This document shows, one piece after another, positions 47,301 to 62,300 of a DNA stretch of 64,000 nucleotides. A program made the translations under genes and the position numbers. The stretch comes from Pisaster brevispinus (lineage: Eukaryota > Echinodermata > Asteroidea > Forcipulatida > Asteriidae). The stretch is taken from NCBI GenBank assembly GCA_023634235.1, contig JAMKCF010000020.1:1054001-1118000 (forward strand). The letters run 5' to 3'. The notes under the pieces were generated by a model. The model saw nothing but the letters and a program-made list of their open reading frames with translations, was not told the DNA's origin and made no database searches. Each line of letters opens with the position of its first letter. Position 1 is the stretch's first letter.

Positions 47301-50300
47301 ATGACCAGCAGGTGGGGCTACTCCGAACGCTCCTCAAAAGCATCCCTAACGGGATTTTTGTGCACAGAGCTGTCAAAGAAACAAAGACAGAGTAAGGACG
47401 GTCAAATCACCCACAGAATCATACTGGATTTTCACAAGTTGTACACCATTAGAAAGCCCGTCTCAAGGGCTCTCTCTTCCGTGAGTTTCGTTGAGGTCAC
47501 CATTTTGTAGGCGAGGCCAGCGTCCTGGAAGTAGGGCTGCCCGAAACTCCACTGTATCACATGCCTACGTCATCGCCAGTGAGAAAAAGCCGGCACAAAA
47601 AGGTCCGAAATAAATTCTGTGCTAGGCTTGGAAATAACTCATGAACTAGAAATGCTAGAGAGACAAAATTTGTACCTGACTCTGCCCTGGATATCCCTGC
47701 TTCCGAAAATCAAACTTGTAGGGTCGCGGAGGGCAAGCTTCATACCGGAAATGACCAGCAGGTGGGGCTACTCCGAACGCTCCTCAAAAGCATCCCTAAC
47801 GGGATTTTTGTGCACAGAGCTGTCAAAGAAACAAAGACAGAGTAAGGACGGTCAAATCACCCACAGAATCATACTGGATTTTCACAAGTTGTACACCATT
47901 AGAAAGCCCGTCTCAAGGGCTCTCTCTTCCGTGAGTTTCGTTGAGGTCACCATTTTGTAGGCGAGGCCAGCGTCCTGGAAGTAGGGCTGCCCGAAACTCC
48001 ACTGTATCACATGCCTACGTCATCGCCAGTGAGAAAAAGCCGGCACAAAAAGGTCCGAAATAAATTCTGTGCTAGGCTTGGAAATAACTCATGAACTAGA
48101 AATGCTAGAGAGACAAAATTTGTACCTGACTCTGCCCTGGATATCCCTGCTTCCGAAAATCAAACTTGTAGGGTCGCGGAGGGCAAGCTTCATACCGGAA
48201 ATGACCAGCAGGTGGGGCTACTCCGAACGCTCCTCAAAAGCATCCCTAACGGGATTTTTGTGCACAGAGCTGTCAAAGAAACAAAGACAGAGTAAGGACG
48301 GTCAAATCACCCACAGAATAATACTGGATTTTCACAAGTTGTACACCATTAGAAAGCCCGTCTCAAGGGCTCTCTCTTCCGTGAGTTTCGTTGAGGTCAC
48401 CATTTTGTAGGCGAGGCCAGCGTCCTGGAAGTAGGGCTGCCCGAAACTCCACTGTATCACATGCCTACGTCATCGCCAGTGAGAAAAAGCCGGCACAAAA
48501 AGGTCCGAAATAAATTCTGTGCTAGGCTTGGAAATAACTCATGAACTAGAAATGCTAGAGAGACAAAATTTGTACCTGACTCTGCCCTGGATATCCCTGC
48601 TTCCGAAAATCAAACTTGTAGGGTCGCGGAGGGCAAGCTTCATACCGGAAATGACCAGCAGGTGGGGCTACTCCGAACGCTCCTCAAAAGCATCCCTAAC
48701 GGGATTTTTGTGCACAGAGCTGTCAAAGAAACAAAGACAGAGTAAGGACGGTCAAATCACCCACAGAATCATACTGGATTTTCACAAGTTGTACACCATT
48801 AGAAAGCCCGTCTCAAGGGCTCTCTCTTCCGTGAGTTTCGTTGAGGTCACCATTTTGTAGGCGAGGCCAGCGTCCTGGAAGTAGGGCTGCCCGAAACTCC
48901 ACTGTATCACATGCCTACGTCATCGCCAGTGAGAAAAAGCCGGCACAAAAAGGTCCGAAATAAATTCTGTGCTAGGCTTGGAAATAACTCATGAACTAGA
49001 AATGCTAGAGAGACAAAATTTGTACCTGACTCTGCCCTGGATATCCCTGCTTCCGAAAATCAAACTTGTAGGGTCGCGGAGGGCAAGCTTCATACCGGAA
49101 ATGACCAGCAGGTGGGGCTACTCCGAACGCTCCTCAAAAGCATCCCTAACGGGATTTTTGTGCACAGAGCTGTCAAAGAAACAAAGACAGAGTAAGGACG
49201 GTCAAATCACCCACAGAATAATACTGGATTTTCACAAGTTGTACACCATTAGAAAGCCCGTCTCAAGGGCTCTCTCTTCCGTGAGTTTCGTTGAGGTCAC
49301 CATTTTGTAGGCGAGGCCAGCGTCCTGGAAGTAGGGCTGCCCGAAACTCCACTGTATCACATGCCTACGTCATCGCCAGTGAGAAAAAGCCGGCACAAAA
49401 AGGTCCGAAATAAATTCTGTGCTAGGCTTGGAAATAACTCATGAACTAGAAATGCTAGAGAGACAAAATTTGTACCTGACTCTGCCCTGGATATCCCTGC
49501 TTCCGAAAATCAAACTTGTAGGGTCGCGGAGGGCAAGCTTCATACCGGAAATGACCAGCAGGTGGGGCTACTCCGAACGCTCCTCAAAAGCATCCCTAAC
49601 GGGATTTTTGTGCACAGAGCTGTCAAAGAAACAAAGACAGAGTAAGGACGGTCAAATCACCCACAGAATCATACTGGATTTTCACAAGTTGTACACCATT
49701 AGAAAGCCCGTCTCAAGGGCTCTCTCTTCCGTGAGTTTCGTTGAGGTCACCATTTTGTAGGCGAGGCCAGCGTCCTGGAAGTAGGGCTGCCCGAAACTCC
49801 ACTGTATCACATGCCTACGTCATCGCCAGTGAGAAAAAGCCGGCACAAAAAGGTCCGAAATAAATTCTGTGCTAGGCTTGGAAATAACTCATGAACTAGA
49901 AATGCTAGAGAGACAAAATTTGTACCTGACTCTGCCCTGGATATCCCTGCTTCCGAAAATCAAACTTGTAGGGTCGCGGAGGGCAAGCTTCATACCGGAA
50001 ATGACCAGCAGGTGGGGCTACTCCGAACGCTCCTCAAAAGCATCCCTAACGGGATTTTTGTGCACAGAGCTGTCAAAGAAACAAAGACAGAGTAAGGACG
50101 GTCAAATCACCCACAGAATCATACTGGATTTTCACAAGTTGTACACCATTAGAAAGCCCGTCTCAAGGGCTCTCTCTTCCGTGAGTTTCGTTGAGGTCAC
50201 CATTTTGTAGGCGAGGCCAGCGTCCTGGAAGTAGGGCTGCCCGAAACTCCACTGTATCACATGCCTACGTCATCGCCAGTGAGAAAAAGCCGGCACAAAA

Positions 50301-53300
50301 AGGTCCGAAATAAATTCTGTGCTAGGCTTGGAAATAACTCATGAACTAGAAATGCTAGAGAGACAAAATTTGTACCTGACTCTGCCCTGGATATCCCTGC
50401 TTCCGAAAATCAAACTTGTAGGGTCGCGGAGGGCAAGCTTCATACCGGAAATGACCAGCAGGTGGGGCTACTCCGAACGCTCCTCAAAAGCATCCCTAAC
50501 GGGATTTTTGTGCACAGAGCTGTCAAAGAAACAAAGACAGAGTAAGGACGGTCAAATCACCCACAGAATAATACTGGATTTTCACAAGTTGTACACCATT
50601 AGAAAGCCCGTCTCAAGGGCTCTCTCTTCCGTGAGTTTCGTTGAGGTCACCATTTTGTAGGCGAGGCCAGCGTCCTGGAAGTAGGGCTGCCCGAAACTCC
50701 ACTGTATCACATGCCTACGTCATCGCCAGTGAGAAAAAGCCGGCACAAAAAGGTCCGAAATAAATTCTGTGCTAGGCTTGGAAATAACTCATGAACTAGA
50801 AATGCTAGAGAGACAAAATTTGTACCTGACTCTGCCCTGGATATCCCTGCTTCCGAAAATCAAACTTGTAGGGTCGCGGAGGGCAAGCTTCATACCGGAA
50901 ATGACCAGCAGGTGGGGCTACTCCGAACGCTCCTCAAAAGCATCCCTAACGGGATTTTTGTGCACAGAGCTGTCAAAGAAACAAAGACAGAGTAAGGACG
51001 GTCAAATCACCCACAGAATCATACTGGATTTTCACAAGTTGTACACCATTAGAAAGCCCGTCTCAAGGGCTCTCTCTTCCGTGAGTTTCGTTGAGGTCAC
51101 CATTTTGTAGGCGAGGCCAGCGTCCTGGAAGTAGGGCTGCCCGAAACTCCACTGTATCACATGCCTACGTCATCGCCAGTGAGAAAAAGCCGGCACAAAA
51201 AGGTCCGAAATAAATTCTGTGCTAGGCTTGGAAATAACTCATGAACTAGAAATGCTAGAGAGACAAAATTTGTACCTGACTCTGCCCTGGATATCCCTGC
51301 TTCCGAAAATCAAACTTGTAGGGTCGCGGAGGGCAAGCTTCATACCGGAAATGACCAGCAGGTGGGGCTACTCCGAACGCTCCTCAAAAGCATCCCTAAC
51401 GGGATTTTTGTGCACAGAGCTGTCAAAGAAACAAAGACAGAGTAAGGACGGTCAAATCACCCACAGAATAATACTGGATTTTCACAAGTTGTACACCATT
51501 AGAAAGCCCGTCTCAAGGGCTCTCTCTTCCGTGAGTTTCGTTGAGGTCACCATTTTGTAGGCGAGGCCAGCGTCCTGGAAGTAGGGCTGCCCGAAACTCC
51601 ACTGTATCACATGCCTACGTCATCGCCAGTGAGAAAAAGCCGGCACAAAAAGGTCCGAAATAAATTCTGTGCTAGGCTTGGAAATAACTCATGAACTAGA
51701 AATGCTAGAGAGACAAAATTTGTACCTGACTCTGCCCTGGATATCCCTGCTTCCGAAAATCAAACTTGTAGGGTCGCGGAGGGCAAGCTTCATACCGGAA
51801 ATGACCAGCAGGTGGGGCTACTCCGAACGCTCCTCAAAAGCATCCCTAACGGGATTTTTGTGCACAGAGCTGTCAAAGAAACAAAGACAGAGTAAGGACG
51901 GTCAAATCACCCACAGAATCATACTGGATTTTCACAAGTTGTACACCATTAGAAAGCCCGTCTCAAGGGCTCTCTCTTCCGTGAGTTTCGTTGAGGTCAC
52001 CATTTTGTAGGCGAGGCCAGCGTCCTGGAAGTAGGGCTGCCCGAAACTCCACTGTATCACATGCCTACGTCATCGCCAGTGAGAAAAAGCCGGCACAAAA
52101 AGGTCCGAAATAAATTCTGTGCTAGGCTTGGAAATAACTCATGAACTAGAAATGCTAGAGAGACAAAATTTGTACCTGACTCTGCCCTGGATATCCCTGC
52201 TTCCGAAAATCAAACTTGTAGGGTCGCGGAGGGCAAGCTTCATACCGGAAATGACCAGCAGGTGGGGCTACTCCGAACGCTCCTCAAAAGCATCCCTAAC
52301 GGGATTTTTGTGCACAGAGCTGTCAAAGAAACAAAGACAGAGTAAGGACGGTCAAATCACCCACAGAATCATACTGGATTTTCACAAGTTGTACACCATT
52401 AGAAAGCCCGTCTCAAGGGCTCTCTCTTCCGTGAGTTTCGTTGAGGTCACCATTTTGTAGGCGAGGCCAGCGTCCTGGAAGTAGGGCTGCCCGAAACTCC
52501 ACTGTATCACATGCCTACGTCATCGCCAGTGAGAAAAAGCCGGCACAAAAAGGTCCGAAATAAATTCTGTGCTAGGCTTGGAAATAACTCATGAACTAGA
52601 AATGCTAGAGAGACAAAATTTGTACCTGACTCTGCCCTGGATATCCCTGCTTCCAAAAATCAAACTTGTAGGGTCGCGGAGGGCAAGCTTCATACCGGAA
52701 ATGACCAGCAGGTGGGGCTACTCCGAACGCTCCTCAAAAGCATCCCTAACGGGATTTTTGTGCACAGAGCTGTCAAAGAAACAAAGACAGAGTAAGGACG
52801 GTCAAATCACCCACAGAATAATACTGGATTTTCACAAGTTGTACACCATTAGAAAGCCCGTCTCAAGGGCTCTCTCTTCCGTGAGTTTCGTTGAGGTCAC
52901 CATTTTGTAGGCGAGGCCAGCGTCCTGGAAGTAGGGCTGCCCGAAACTCCACTGTATCACATGCCTACGTCATCGCCAGTGAGAAAAAGCCGGCACAAAA
53001 AGGTCCGAAATAAATTCTGTGCTAGGCTTGGAAATAACTCATGAACTAGAAATGCTAGAGAGACAAAATTTGTACCTGACTCTGCCCTGGATATCCCTGC
53101 TTCCGAAAATCAAACTTGTAGGGTCGCGGAGGGCAAGCTTCATACCGGAAATGACCAGCAGGTGGGGCTACTCCGAACGCTCCTCAAAAGCATCCCTAAC
53201 GGGATTTTTGTGCACAGAGCTGTCAAAGAAACAAAGACAGAGTAAGGACGGTCAAATCACCCACAGAATCATACTGGATTTTCACAAGTTGTACACCATT

Positions 53301-56300
53301 AGAAAGCCCGTCTCAAGGGCTCTCTCTTCCGTGAGTTTCGTTGAGGTCACCATTTTGTAGGCGAGGCCAGCGTCCTGGAAGTAGGGCTGCCCGAAACTCC
53401 ACTGTATCACATGCCTACGTCATCGCCAGTGAGAAAAAGCCGGCACAAAAAGGTCCGAAATAAATTCTGTGCTAGGCTTGGAAATAACTCATGAACTAGA
53501 AATGCTAGAGAGACAAAATTTGTACCTGACTCTGCCCTGGATATCCCTGCTTCCGAAAATCAAACTTGTAGGGTCGCGGAGGGCAAGCTTCATACCGGAA
53601 ATGACCAGCAGGTGGGGCTACTCCGAACGCTCCTCAAAAGCATCCCTAACGGGATTTTTGTGCACAGAGCTGTCAAAGAAACAAAGACAGAGTAAGGACG
53701 GTCAAATCACCCACAGAATCATACTGGATTTTCACAAGTTGTACACCATTAGAAAGCCCGTCTCAAGGGCTCTCTCTTCCGTGAGTTTCGTTGAGGTCAC
53801 CATTTTGTAGGCGAGGCCAGCGTCCTGGAAGTAGGGCTGCCCGAAACTCCACTGTATCACATGCCTACGTCATCGCCAGTGAGAAAAAGCCGGCACAAAA
53901 AGGTCCGAAATAAATTCTGTGCTAGGCTTGGAAATAACTCATGAACTAGAAATGCTAGAGAGACAAAATTTGTACCTGACTCTGCCCTGGATATCCCTGC
54001 TTCCGAAAATCAAACTTGTAGGGTCGCGGAGGGCAAGCTTCATACCGGAAATGACCAGCAGGTGGGGCTACTCCGAACGCTCCTCAAAAGCATCCCTAAC
54101 GGGATTTTTGTGCACAGAGCTGTCAAAGAAACAAAGACAGAGTAAGGACGGTCAAATCACCCACAGAATAATACTGGATTTTCACAAGTTGTACACCATT
54201 AGAAAGCCCGTCTCAAGGGCTCTCTCTTCCGTGAGTTTCGTTGAGGTCACCATTTTGTAGGCGAGGCCAGCGTCCTGGAAGTAGGGCTGCCCGAAACTCC
54301 ACTGTATCACATGCCTACGTCATCGCCAGTGAGAAAAAGCCGGCACAAAAAGGTCCGAAATAAATTCTGTGCTAGGCTTGGAAATAACTCATGAACTAGA
54401 AATGCTAGAGAGACAAAATTTGTACCTGACTCTGCCCTGGATATCCCTGCTTCCGAAAATCAAACTTGTAGGGTCGCGGAGGGCAAGCTTCATACCGGAA
54501 ATGACCAGCAGGTGGGGCTACTCCGAACGCTCCTCAAAAGCATCCCTAACGGGATTTTTGTGCACAGAGCTGTCAAAGAAACAAAGACAGAGTAAGGACG
54601 GTCAAATCACCCACAGAATCATACTGGATTTTCACAAGTTGTACACCATTAGAAAGCCCGTCTCAAGGGCTCTCTCTTCCGTGAGTTTCGTTGAGGTCAC
54701 CATTTTGTAGGCGAGGCCAGCGTCCTGGAAGTAGGGCTGCCCGAAACTCCACTGTATCACATGCCTACGTCATCGCCAGTGAGAAAAAGCCGGCACAAAA
54801 AGGTCCGAAATAAATTCTGTGCTAGGCTTGGAAATAACTCATGAACTAGAAATGCTAGAGAGACAAAATTTGTACCTGACTCTGCCCTGGATATCCCTGC
54901 TTCCGAAAATCAAACTTGTAGGGTCGCGGAGGGCAAGCTTCATACCGGAAATGACCAGCAGGTGGGGCTACTCCGAACGCTCCTCAAAAGCATCCCTAAC
55001 GGGATTTTTGTGCACAGAGCTGTCAAAGAAACAAAGACAGAGTAAGGACGGTCAAATCACCCACAGAATCATACTGGATTTTCACAAGTTGTACACCATT
55101 AGAAAGCCCGTCTCAAGGGCTCTCTCTTCCGTGAGTTTCGTTGAGGTCACCATTTTGTAGGCGAGGCCAGCGTCCTGGAAGTAGGGCTGCCCGAAACTCC
55201 ACTGTATCACATGCCTACGTCATCGCCAGTGAGAAAAAGCCGGCACAAAAAGGTCCGAAATAAATTCTGTGCTAGGCTTGGAAATAACTCATGAACTAGA
55301 AATGCTAGAGAGACAAAATTTGTACCTGACTCTGCCCTGGATATCCCTGCTTCCGAAAATCAAACTTGTAGGGTCGCGGAGGGCAAGCTTCATACCGGAA
55401 ATGACCAGCAGGTGGGGCTACTCCGAACGCTCCTCAAAAGCATCCCTAACGGGATTTTTGTGCACAGAGCTGTCAAAGAAACAAAGACAGAGTAAGGACG
55501 GTCAAATCACCCACAGAATAATACTGGATTTTCACAAGTTGTACACCATTAGAAAGCCCGTCTCAAGGGCTCTCTCTTCCGTGAGTTTCGTTGAGGTCAC
55601 CATTTTGTAGGCGAGGCCAGCGTCCTGGAAGTAGGGCTGCCCGAAACTCCACTGTATCACATGCCTACGTCATCGCCAGTGAGAAAAAGCCGGCACAAAA
55701 AGGTCCGAAATAAATTCTGTGCTAGGCTTGGAAATAACTCATGAACTAGAAATGCTAGAGAGACAAAATTTGTACCTGACTCTGCCCTGGATATCCCTGC
55801 TTCCGAAAATCAAACTTGTAGGGTCGCGGAGGGCAAGCTTCATACCGGAAATGACCAGCAGGTGGGGCTACTCCGAACGCTCCTCAAAAGCATCCCTAAC
55901 GGGATTTTTGTGCACAGAGCTGTCAAAGAAACAAAGACAGAGTAAGGACGGTCAAATCACCCACAGAATCATACTGGATTTTCACAAGTTGTACACCATT
56001 AGAAAGCCCGTCTCAAGGGCTCTCTCTTCCGTGAGTTTCGTTGAGGTCACCATTTTGTAGGCGAGGCCAGCGTCCTGGAAGTAGGGCTGCCCGAAACTCC
56101 ACTGTATCACATGCCTACGTCATCGCCAGTGAGAAAAAGCCGGCACAAAAAGGTCCGAAATAAATTCTGTGCTAGGCTTGGAAATAACTCATGAACTAGA
56201 AATGCTAGAGAGACAAAATTTGTACCTGACTCTGCCCTGGATATCCCTGCTTCCGAAAATCAAACTTGTAGGGTCGCGGAGGGCAAGCTTCATACCGGAA

Positions 56301-59300
56301 ATGACCAGCAGGTGGGGCTACTCCGAACGCTCCTCAAAAGCATCCCTAACGGGATTTTTGTGCACAGAGCTGTCAAAGAAACAAAGACAGAGTAAGGACG
56401 GTCAAATCACCCACAGAATCATACTGGATTTTCACAAGTTGTACACCATTAGAAAGCCCGTCTCAAGGGCTCTCTCTTCCGTGAGTTTCGTTGAGGTCAC
56501 CATTTTGTAGGCGAGGCCAGCGTCCTGGAAGTAGGGCTGCCCGAAACTCCACTGTATCACATGCCTACGTCATCGCCAGTGAGAAAAAGCCGGCACAAAA
56601 AGGTCCGAAATAAATTCTGTGCTAGGCTTGGAAATAACTCATGAACTAGAAATGCTAGAGAGACAAAATTTGTACCTGACTCTGCCCTGGATATCCCTGC
56701 TTCCGAAAATCAAACTTGTAGGGTCGCGGAGGGCAAGCTTCATACCGGAAATGACCAGCAGGTGGGGCTACTCCGAACGCTCCTCAAAAGCATCCCTAAC
56801 GGGATTTTTGTGCACAGAGCTGTCAAAGAAACAAAGACAGAGTAAGGACGGTCAAATCACCCACAGAATAATACTGGATTTTCACAAGTTGTACACCATT
56901 AGAAAGCCCGTCTCAAGGGCTCTCTCTTCCGTGAGTTTCGTTGAGGTCACCATTTTGTAGGCGAGGCCAGCGTCCTGGAAGTAGGGCTGCCCGAAACTCC
57001 ACTGTATCACATGCCTACGTCATCGCCAGTGAGAAAAAGCCGGCACAAAAAGGTCCGAAATAAATTCTGTGCTAGGCTTGGAAATAACTCATGAACTAGA
57101 AATGCTAGAGAGACAAAATTTGTACCTGACTCTGCCCTGGATATCCCTGCTTCCGAAAATCAAACTTGTAGGGTCGCGGAGGGCAAGCTTCATACCGGAA
57201 ATGACCAGCAGGTGGGGCTACTCCGAACGCTCCTCAAAAGCATCCCTAACGGGATTTTTGTGCACAGAGCTGTCAAAGAAACAAAGACAGAGTAAGGACG
57301 GTCAAATCACCCACAGAATCATACTGGATTTTCACAAGTTGTACACCATTAGAAAGCCCGTCTCAAGGGCTCTCTCTTCCGTGAGTTTCGTTGAGGTCAC
57401 CATTTTGTAGGCGAGGCCAGCGTCCTGGAAGTAGGGCTGCCCGAAACTCCACTGTATCACATGCCTACGTCATCGCCAGTGAGAAAAAGCCGGCACAAAA
57501 AGGTCCGAAATAAATTCTGTGCTAGGCTTGGAAATAACTCATGAACTAGAAATGCTAGAGAGACAAAATTTGTACCTGACTCTGCCCTGGATATCCCTGC
57601 TTCCGAAAATCAAACTTGTAGGGTCGCGGAGGGCAAGCTTCATACCGGAAATGACCAGCAGGTGGGGCTACTCCGAACGCTCCTCAAAAGCATCCCTAAC
57701 GGGATTTTTGTGCACAGAGCTGTCAAAGAAACAAAGACAGAGTAAGGACGGTCAAATCACCCACAGAATAATACTGGATTTTCACAAGTTGTACACCATT
57801 AGAAAGCCCGTCTCAAGGGCTCTCTCTTCCGTGAGTTTCGTTGAGGTCACCATTTTGTAGGCGAGGCCAGCGTCCTGGAAGTAGGGCTGCCCGAAACTCC
57901 ACTGTATCACATGCCTACGTCATCGCCAGTGAGAAAAAGCCGGCACAAAAAGGTCCGAAATAAATTCTGTGCTAGGCTTGGAAATAACTCATGAACTAGA
58001 AATGCTAGAGAGACAAAATTTGTACCTGACTCTGCCCTGGATATCCCTGCTTCCGAAAATCAAACTTGTAGGGTCGCGGAGGGCAAGCTTCATACCGGAA
58101 ATGACCAGCAGGTGGGGCTACTCCGAACGCTCCTCAAAAGCATCCCTAACGGGATTTTTGTGCACAGAGCTGTCAAAGAAACAAAGACAGAGTAAGGACG
58201 GTCAAATCACCCACAGAATCATACTGGATTTTCACAAGTTGTACACCATTAGAAAGCCCGTCTCAAGGGCTCTCTCTTCCGTGAGTTTCGTTGAGGTCAC
58301 CATTTTGTAGGCGAGGCCAGCGTCCTGGAAGTAGGGCTGCCCGAAACTCCACTGTATCACATGCCTACGTCATCGCCAGTGAGAAAAAGCCGGCACAAAA
58401 AGGTCCGAAATAAATTCTGTGCTAGGCTTGGAAATAACTCATGAACTAGAAATGCTAGAGAGACAAAATTTGTACCTGACTCTGCCCTGGATATCCCTGC
58501 TTCCGAAAATCAAACTTGTAGGGTCGCGGAGGGCAAGCTTCATACCGGAAATGACCAGCAGGTGGGGCTACTCCGAACGCTCCTCAAAAGCATCCCTAAC
58601 GGGATTTTTGTGCACAGAGCTGTCAAAGAAACAAAGACAGAGTAAGGACGGTCAAATCACCCACAGAATCATACTGGATTTTCACAAGTTGTACACCATT
58701 AGAAAGCCCGTCTCAAGGGCTCTCTCTTCCGTGAGTTTCGTTGAGGTCACCATTTTGTAGGCGAGGCCAGCGTCCTGGAAGTAGGGCTGCCCGAAACTCC
58801 ACTGTATCACATGCCTACGTCATCGCCAGTGAGAAAAAGCCGGCACAAAAAGGTCCGAAATAAATTCTGTGCTAGGCTTGGAAATAACTCATGAACTAGA
58901 AATGCTAGAGAGACAAAATTTGTACCTGACTCTGCCCTGGATATCCCTGCTTCCGAAAATCAAACTTGTAGGGTCGCGGAGGGCAAGCTTCATACCGGAA
59001 ATGACCAGCAGGTGGGGCTACTCCGAACGCTCCTCAAAAGCATCCCTAACGGGATTTTTGTGCACAGAGCTGTCAAAGAAACAAAGACAGAGTAAGGACG
59101 GTCAAATCACCCACAGAATAATACTGGATTTTCACAAGTTGTACACCATTAGAAAGCCCGTCTCAAGGGCTCTCTCTTCCGTGAGTTTCGTTGAGGTCAC
59201 CATTTTGTAGGCGAGGCCAGCGTCCTGGAAGTAGGGCTGCCCGAAACTCCACTGTATCACATGCCTACGTCATCGCCAGTGAGAAAAAGCCGGCACAAAA

Positions 59301-62300
59301 AGGTCCGAAATAAATTCTGTGCTAGGCTTGGAAATAACTCATGAACTAGAAATGCTAGAGAGACAAAATTTGTACCTGACTCTGCCCTGGATATCCCTGC
59401 TTCCGAAAATCAAACTTGTAGGGTCGCGGAGGGCAAGCTTCATACCGGAAATGACCAGCAGGTGGGGCTACTCCGAACGCTCCTCAAAAGCATCCCTAAC
59501 GGGATTTTTGTGCACAGAGCTGTCAAAGAAACAAAGACAGAGTAAGGACGGTCAAATCACCCACAGAATCATACTGGATTTTCACAAGTTGTACACCATT
59601 AGAAAGCCCGTCTCAAGGGCTCTCTCTTCCGTGAGTTTCGTTGAGGTCACCATTTTGTAGGCGAGGCCAGCGTCCTGGAAGTAGGGCTGCCCGAAACTCC
59701 ACTGTATCACATGCCTACGTCATCGCCAGTGAGAAAAAGCCGGCACAAAAAGGTCCGAAATAAATTCTGTGCTAGGCTTGGAAATAACTCATGAACTAGA
59801 AATGCTAGAGAGACAAAATTTGTACCTGACTCTGCCCTGGATATCCCTGCTTCTGAAAATCAAACTTGTAGGGTCGCGGAGGGCAAGCTTCATACCGGAA
59901 ATGACCAGCAGGTGGGGCTACTCCGAACGCTCCTCAAAAGCATCCCTAACGGGATTTTTGTGCACAGAGCTGTCAAAGAAACAAAGACAGAGTAAGGACG
60001 GTCAAATCACCCACAGAATCATACTGGATTTTCACAAGTTGTACACCATTAGAAAGCCCGTCTCAAGGGCTCTCTCTTCCGTGAGTTTCGTTGAGGTCAC
60101 CATTTTGTAGGCGAGGCCAGCGTCCTGGAAGTAGGGCTGCCCGAAACTCCACTGTATCACATGCCTACGTCATCGCCAGTGAGAAAAAGCCGGCACAAAA
60201 AGGTCCGAAATAAATTCTGTGCTAGGCTTGGAAATAACTCATGAACTAGAAATGCTAGAAAGACAAAATTTGTACCTGACTCTGCCCTGGATATCCCTGC
60301 TTCCGAAAATCAAACTTGTAGGGTCGCGGAGGGCAAGCTTCATACCGGAAATGACCAGCAGGTGGGGCTACTCCGAACGCTCCTCAAAAGCATCCCTAAC
60401 GGGATTTTTGTGCACAGAGCTGTCAAAGAAACAAAGACAGAGTAAGGACGGTCAAATCACCCTCAGAATAATACTGGATTTTCACAAGTTGTACACCATT
60501 AGAAAGCCCGTCTCAAGGGCTCTCTCTTCCGTGAGTTTCGTTGAGGTCACCATTTTGTAGGCGAGGCCAGCGTCCTGGAAGTAGGGCTGCCCGAAACTCC
60601 ACTGTATCACATGCCTACGTCATCGCCAGTGAGAAAAAGCCGGCACAAAAAGGTCCGAAATAAATTCTGTGCTAGGCTTGGAAATAACTCATGAACTAGA
60701 AATGCTAGAGAGACAAAATTTGTACCTGACTCTGCCCTGGATATCCCTGCTTCCGAAAATCAAACTTGTAGGGTCGCGGAGGGCAAGCTTCATACCGGAA
60801 ATGACCAGCAGGTGGGGCTACTCCGAACGCTCCTCAAAAGCATCCCTAACGGGATTTTTGTGCACAGAGCTGTCAAAGAAACAAAGACAGAGTAAGGACG
60901 GTCAAATCACCCACAGAATCATACTGGATTTTCACAAGTTGTACACCATTAGAAAGCCCGTCTCAAGGGCTCTCTCTTCCGTGAGTTTCGTTGAGGTCAC
61001 CATTTTGTAGGCGAGGCCAGCGTCCTGGAAGTAGGGCTGCCCGAAACTCCACTGTATCACATGCCTACGTCATCGCCAGTGAGAAAAAGCCGGCACAAAA
61101 AGGTCCGAAATAAATTCTGTGCTAGGCTTGGAAATAACTCATGAACTAGAAATGCTAGAGAGACAAAATTTGTACCTGACTCTGCCCTGGATATCCCTGC
61201 TTCCGAAAATCAAACTTGTAGGGTCGCGGAGGGCAAGCTTCATACCGGAAATGACCAGCAGGTGGGGCTACTCCGAACGCTCCTCAAAAGCATCCCTAAC
61301 GGGATTTTTGTGCACAGAGCTGTCAAAGAAACAAAGACAGAGTAAGGACGGTCAAATCACCCACAGAATAATACTGGATTTTCACAAGTTGTACACCATT
61401 AGAAAGCCCGTCTCAAGGGCTCTCTCTTCCGTGAGTTTCGTTGAGGTCACCATTTTGTAGGCGAGGCCAGCGTCCTGGAAGTAGGGCTGCCCGAAACTCC
61501 ACTGTATCACATGCCTACGTCATCGCCAGTGAGAAAAAGCCGGCACAAAAAGGTCCGAAATAAATTCTGTGCTAGGCTTGGAAATAACTCATGAACTAGA
61601 AATGCTAGAGAGACAAAATGTGTACCTGACTCTGCCCTGGATATCCCTGCTTCCGAAAATCAAACTTGTAGGGTCGCGGAGGGCAAGCTTCATACCGGAA
61701 ATGACCAGCAGGTGGGGCTACTCCGAACGCTCCTCAAAAGCATCCCTAACGGGATTTTTGTGCACAGAGCTGTCAAAGAAACAAAGACAGAGTAAGGACG
61801 GTCAAATCACCCACAGAATAATACTGGATTTTCACAAGTTGTACACCATTAGAAAGCCCGTCTCAAGGGCTCTCTCTTCCGTGAGTTTCGTTGAGGTCAC
61901 CATTTTGTAGGCGAGGCCAGCGTCCTGGAAGTAGGGCTGCCCGAAACTCCACTGTATCACATGCCTACGTCATCGCCAGTGAGAAAAAGCCGGCACAAAA
62001 AGGTCCGAAATAAATTCTGTGCTAGGCTTGGAAATAACTCATGAACTAGAAATGCTAGAGAGACAAAATTTGTACCTGACTCTGCCCTGGATATCCCTGC
62101 TTCTGAAAATCAAACTTGTAGGGTCGCGGAGGGCAAGCTTCATACCGGAAACGACCAGCAGGTGGGGCTACTCCGAACGCTCCTCAAAAGCATCCCTAAC
62201 GGGATTTTTGTGCACAGAGCTGTCAAAGAAACAAAGACAGAGTAAGGACGGTCAAATCACCCACAGAATCATACTGGATTTTCACAAGTTGTACACCATT

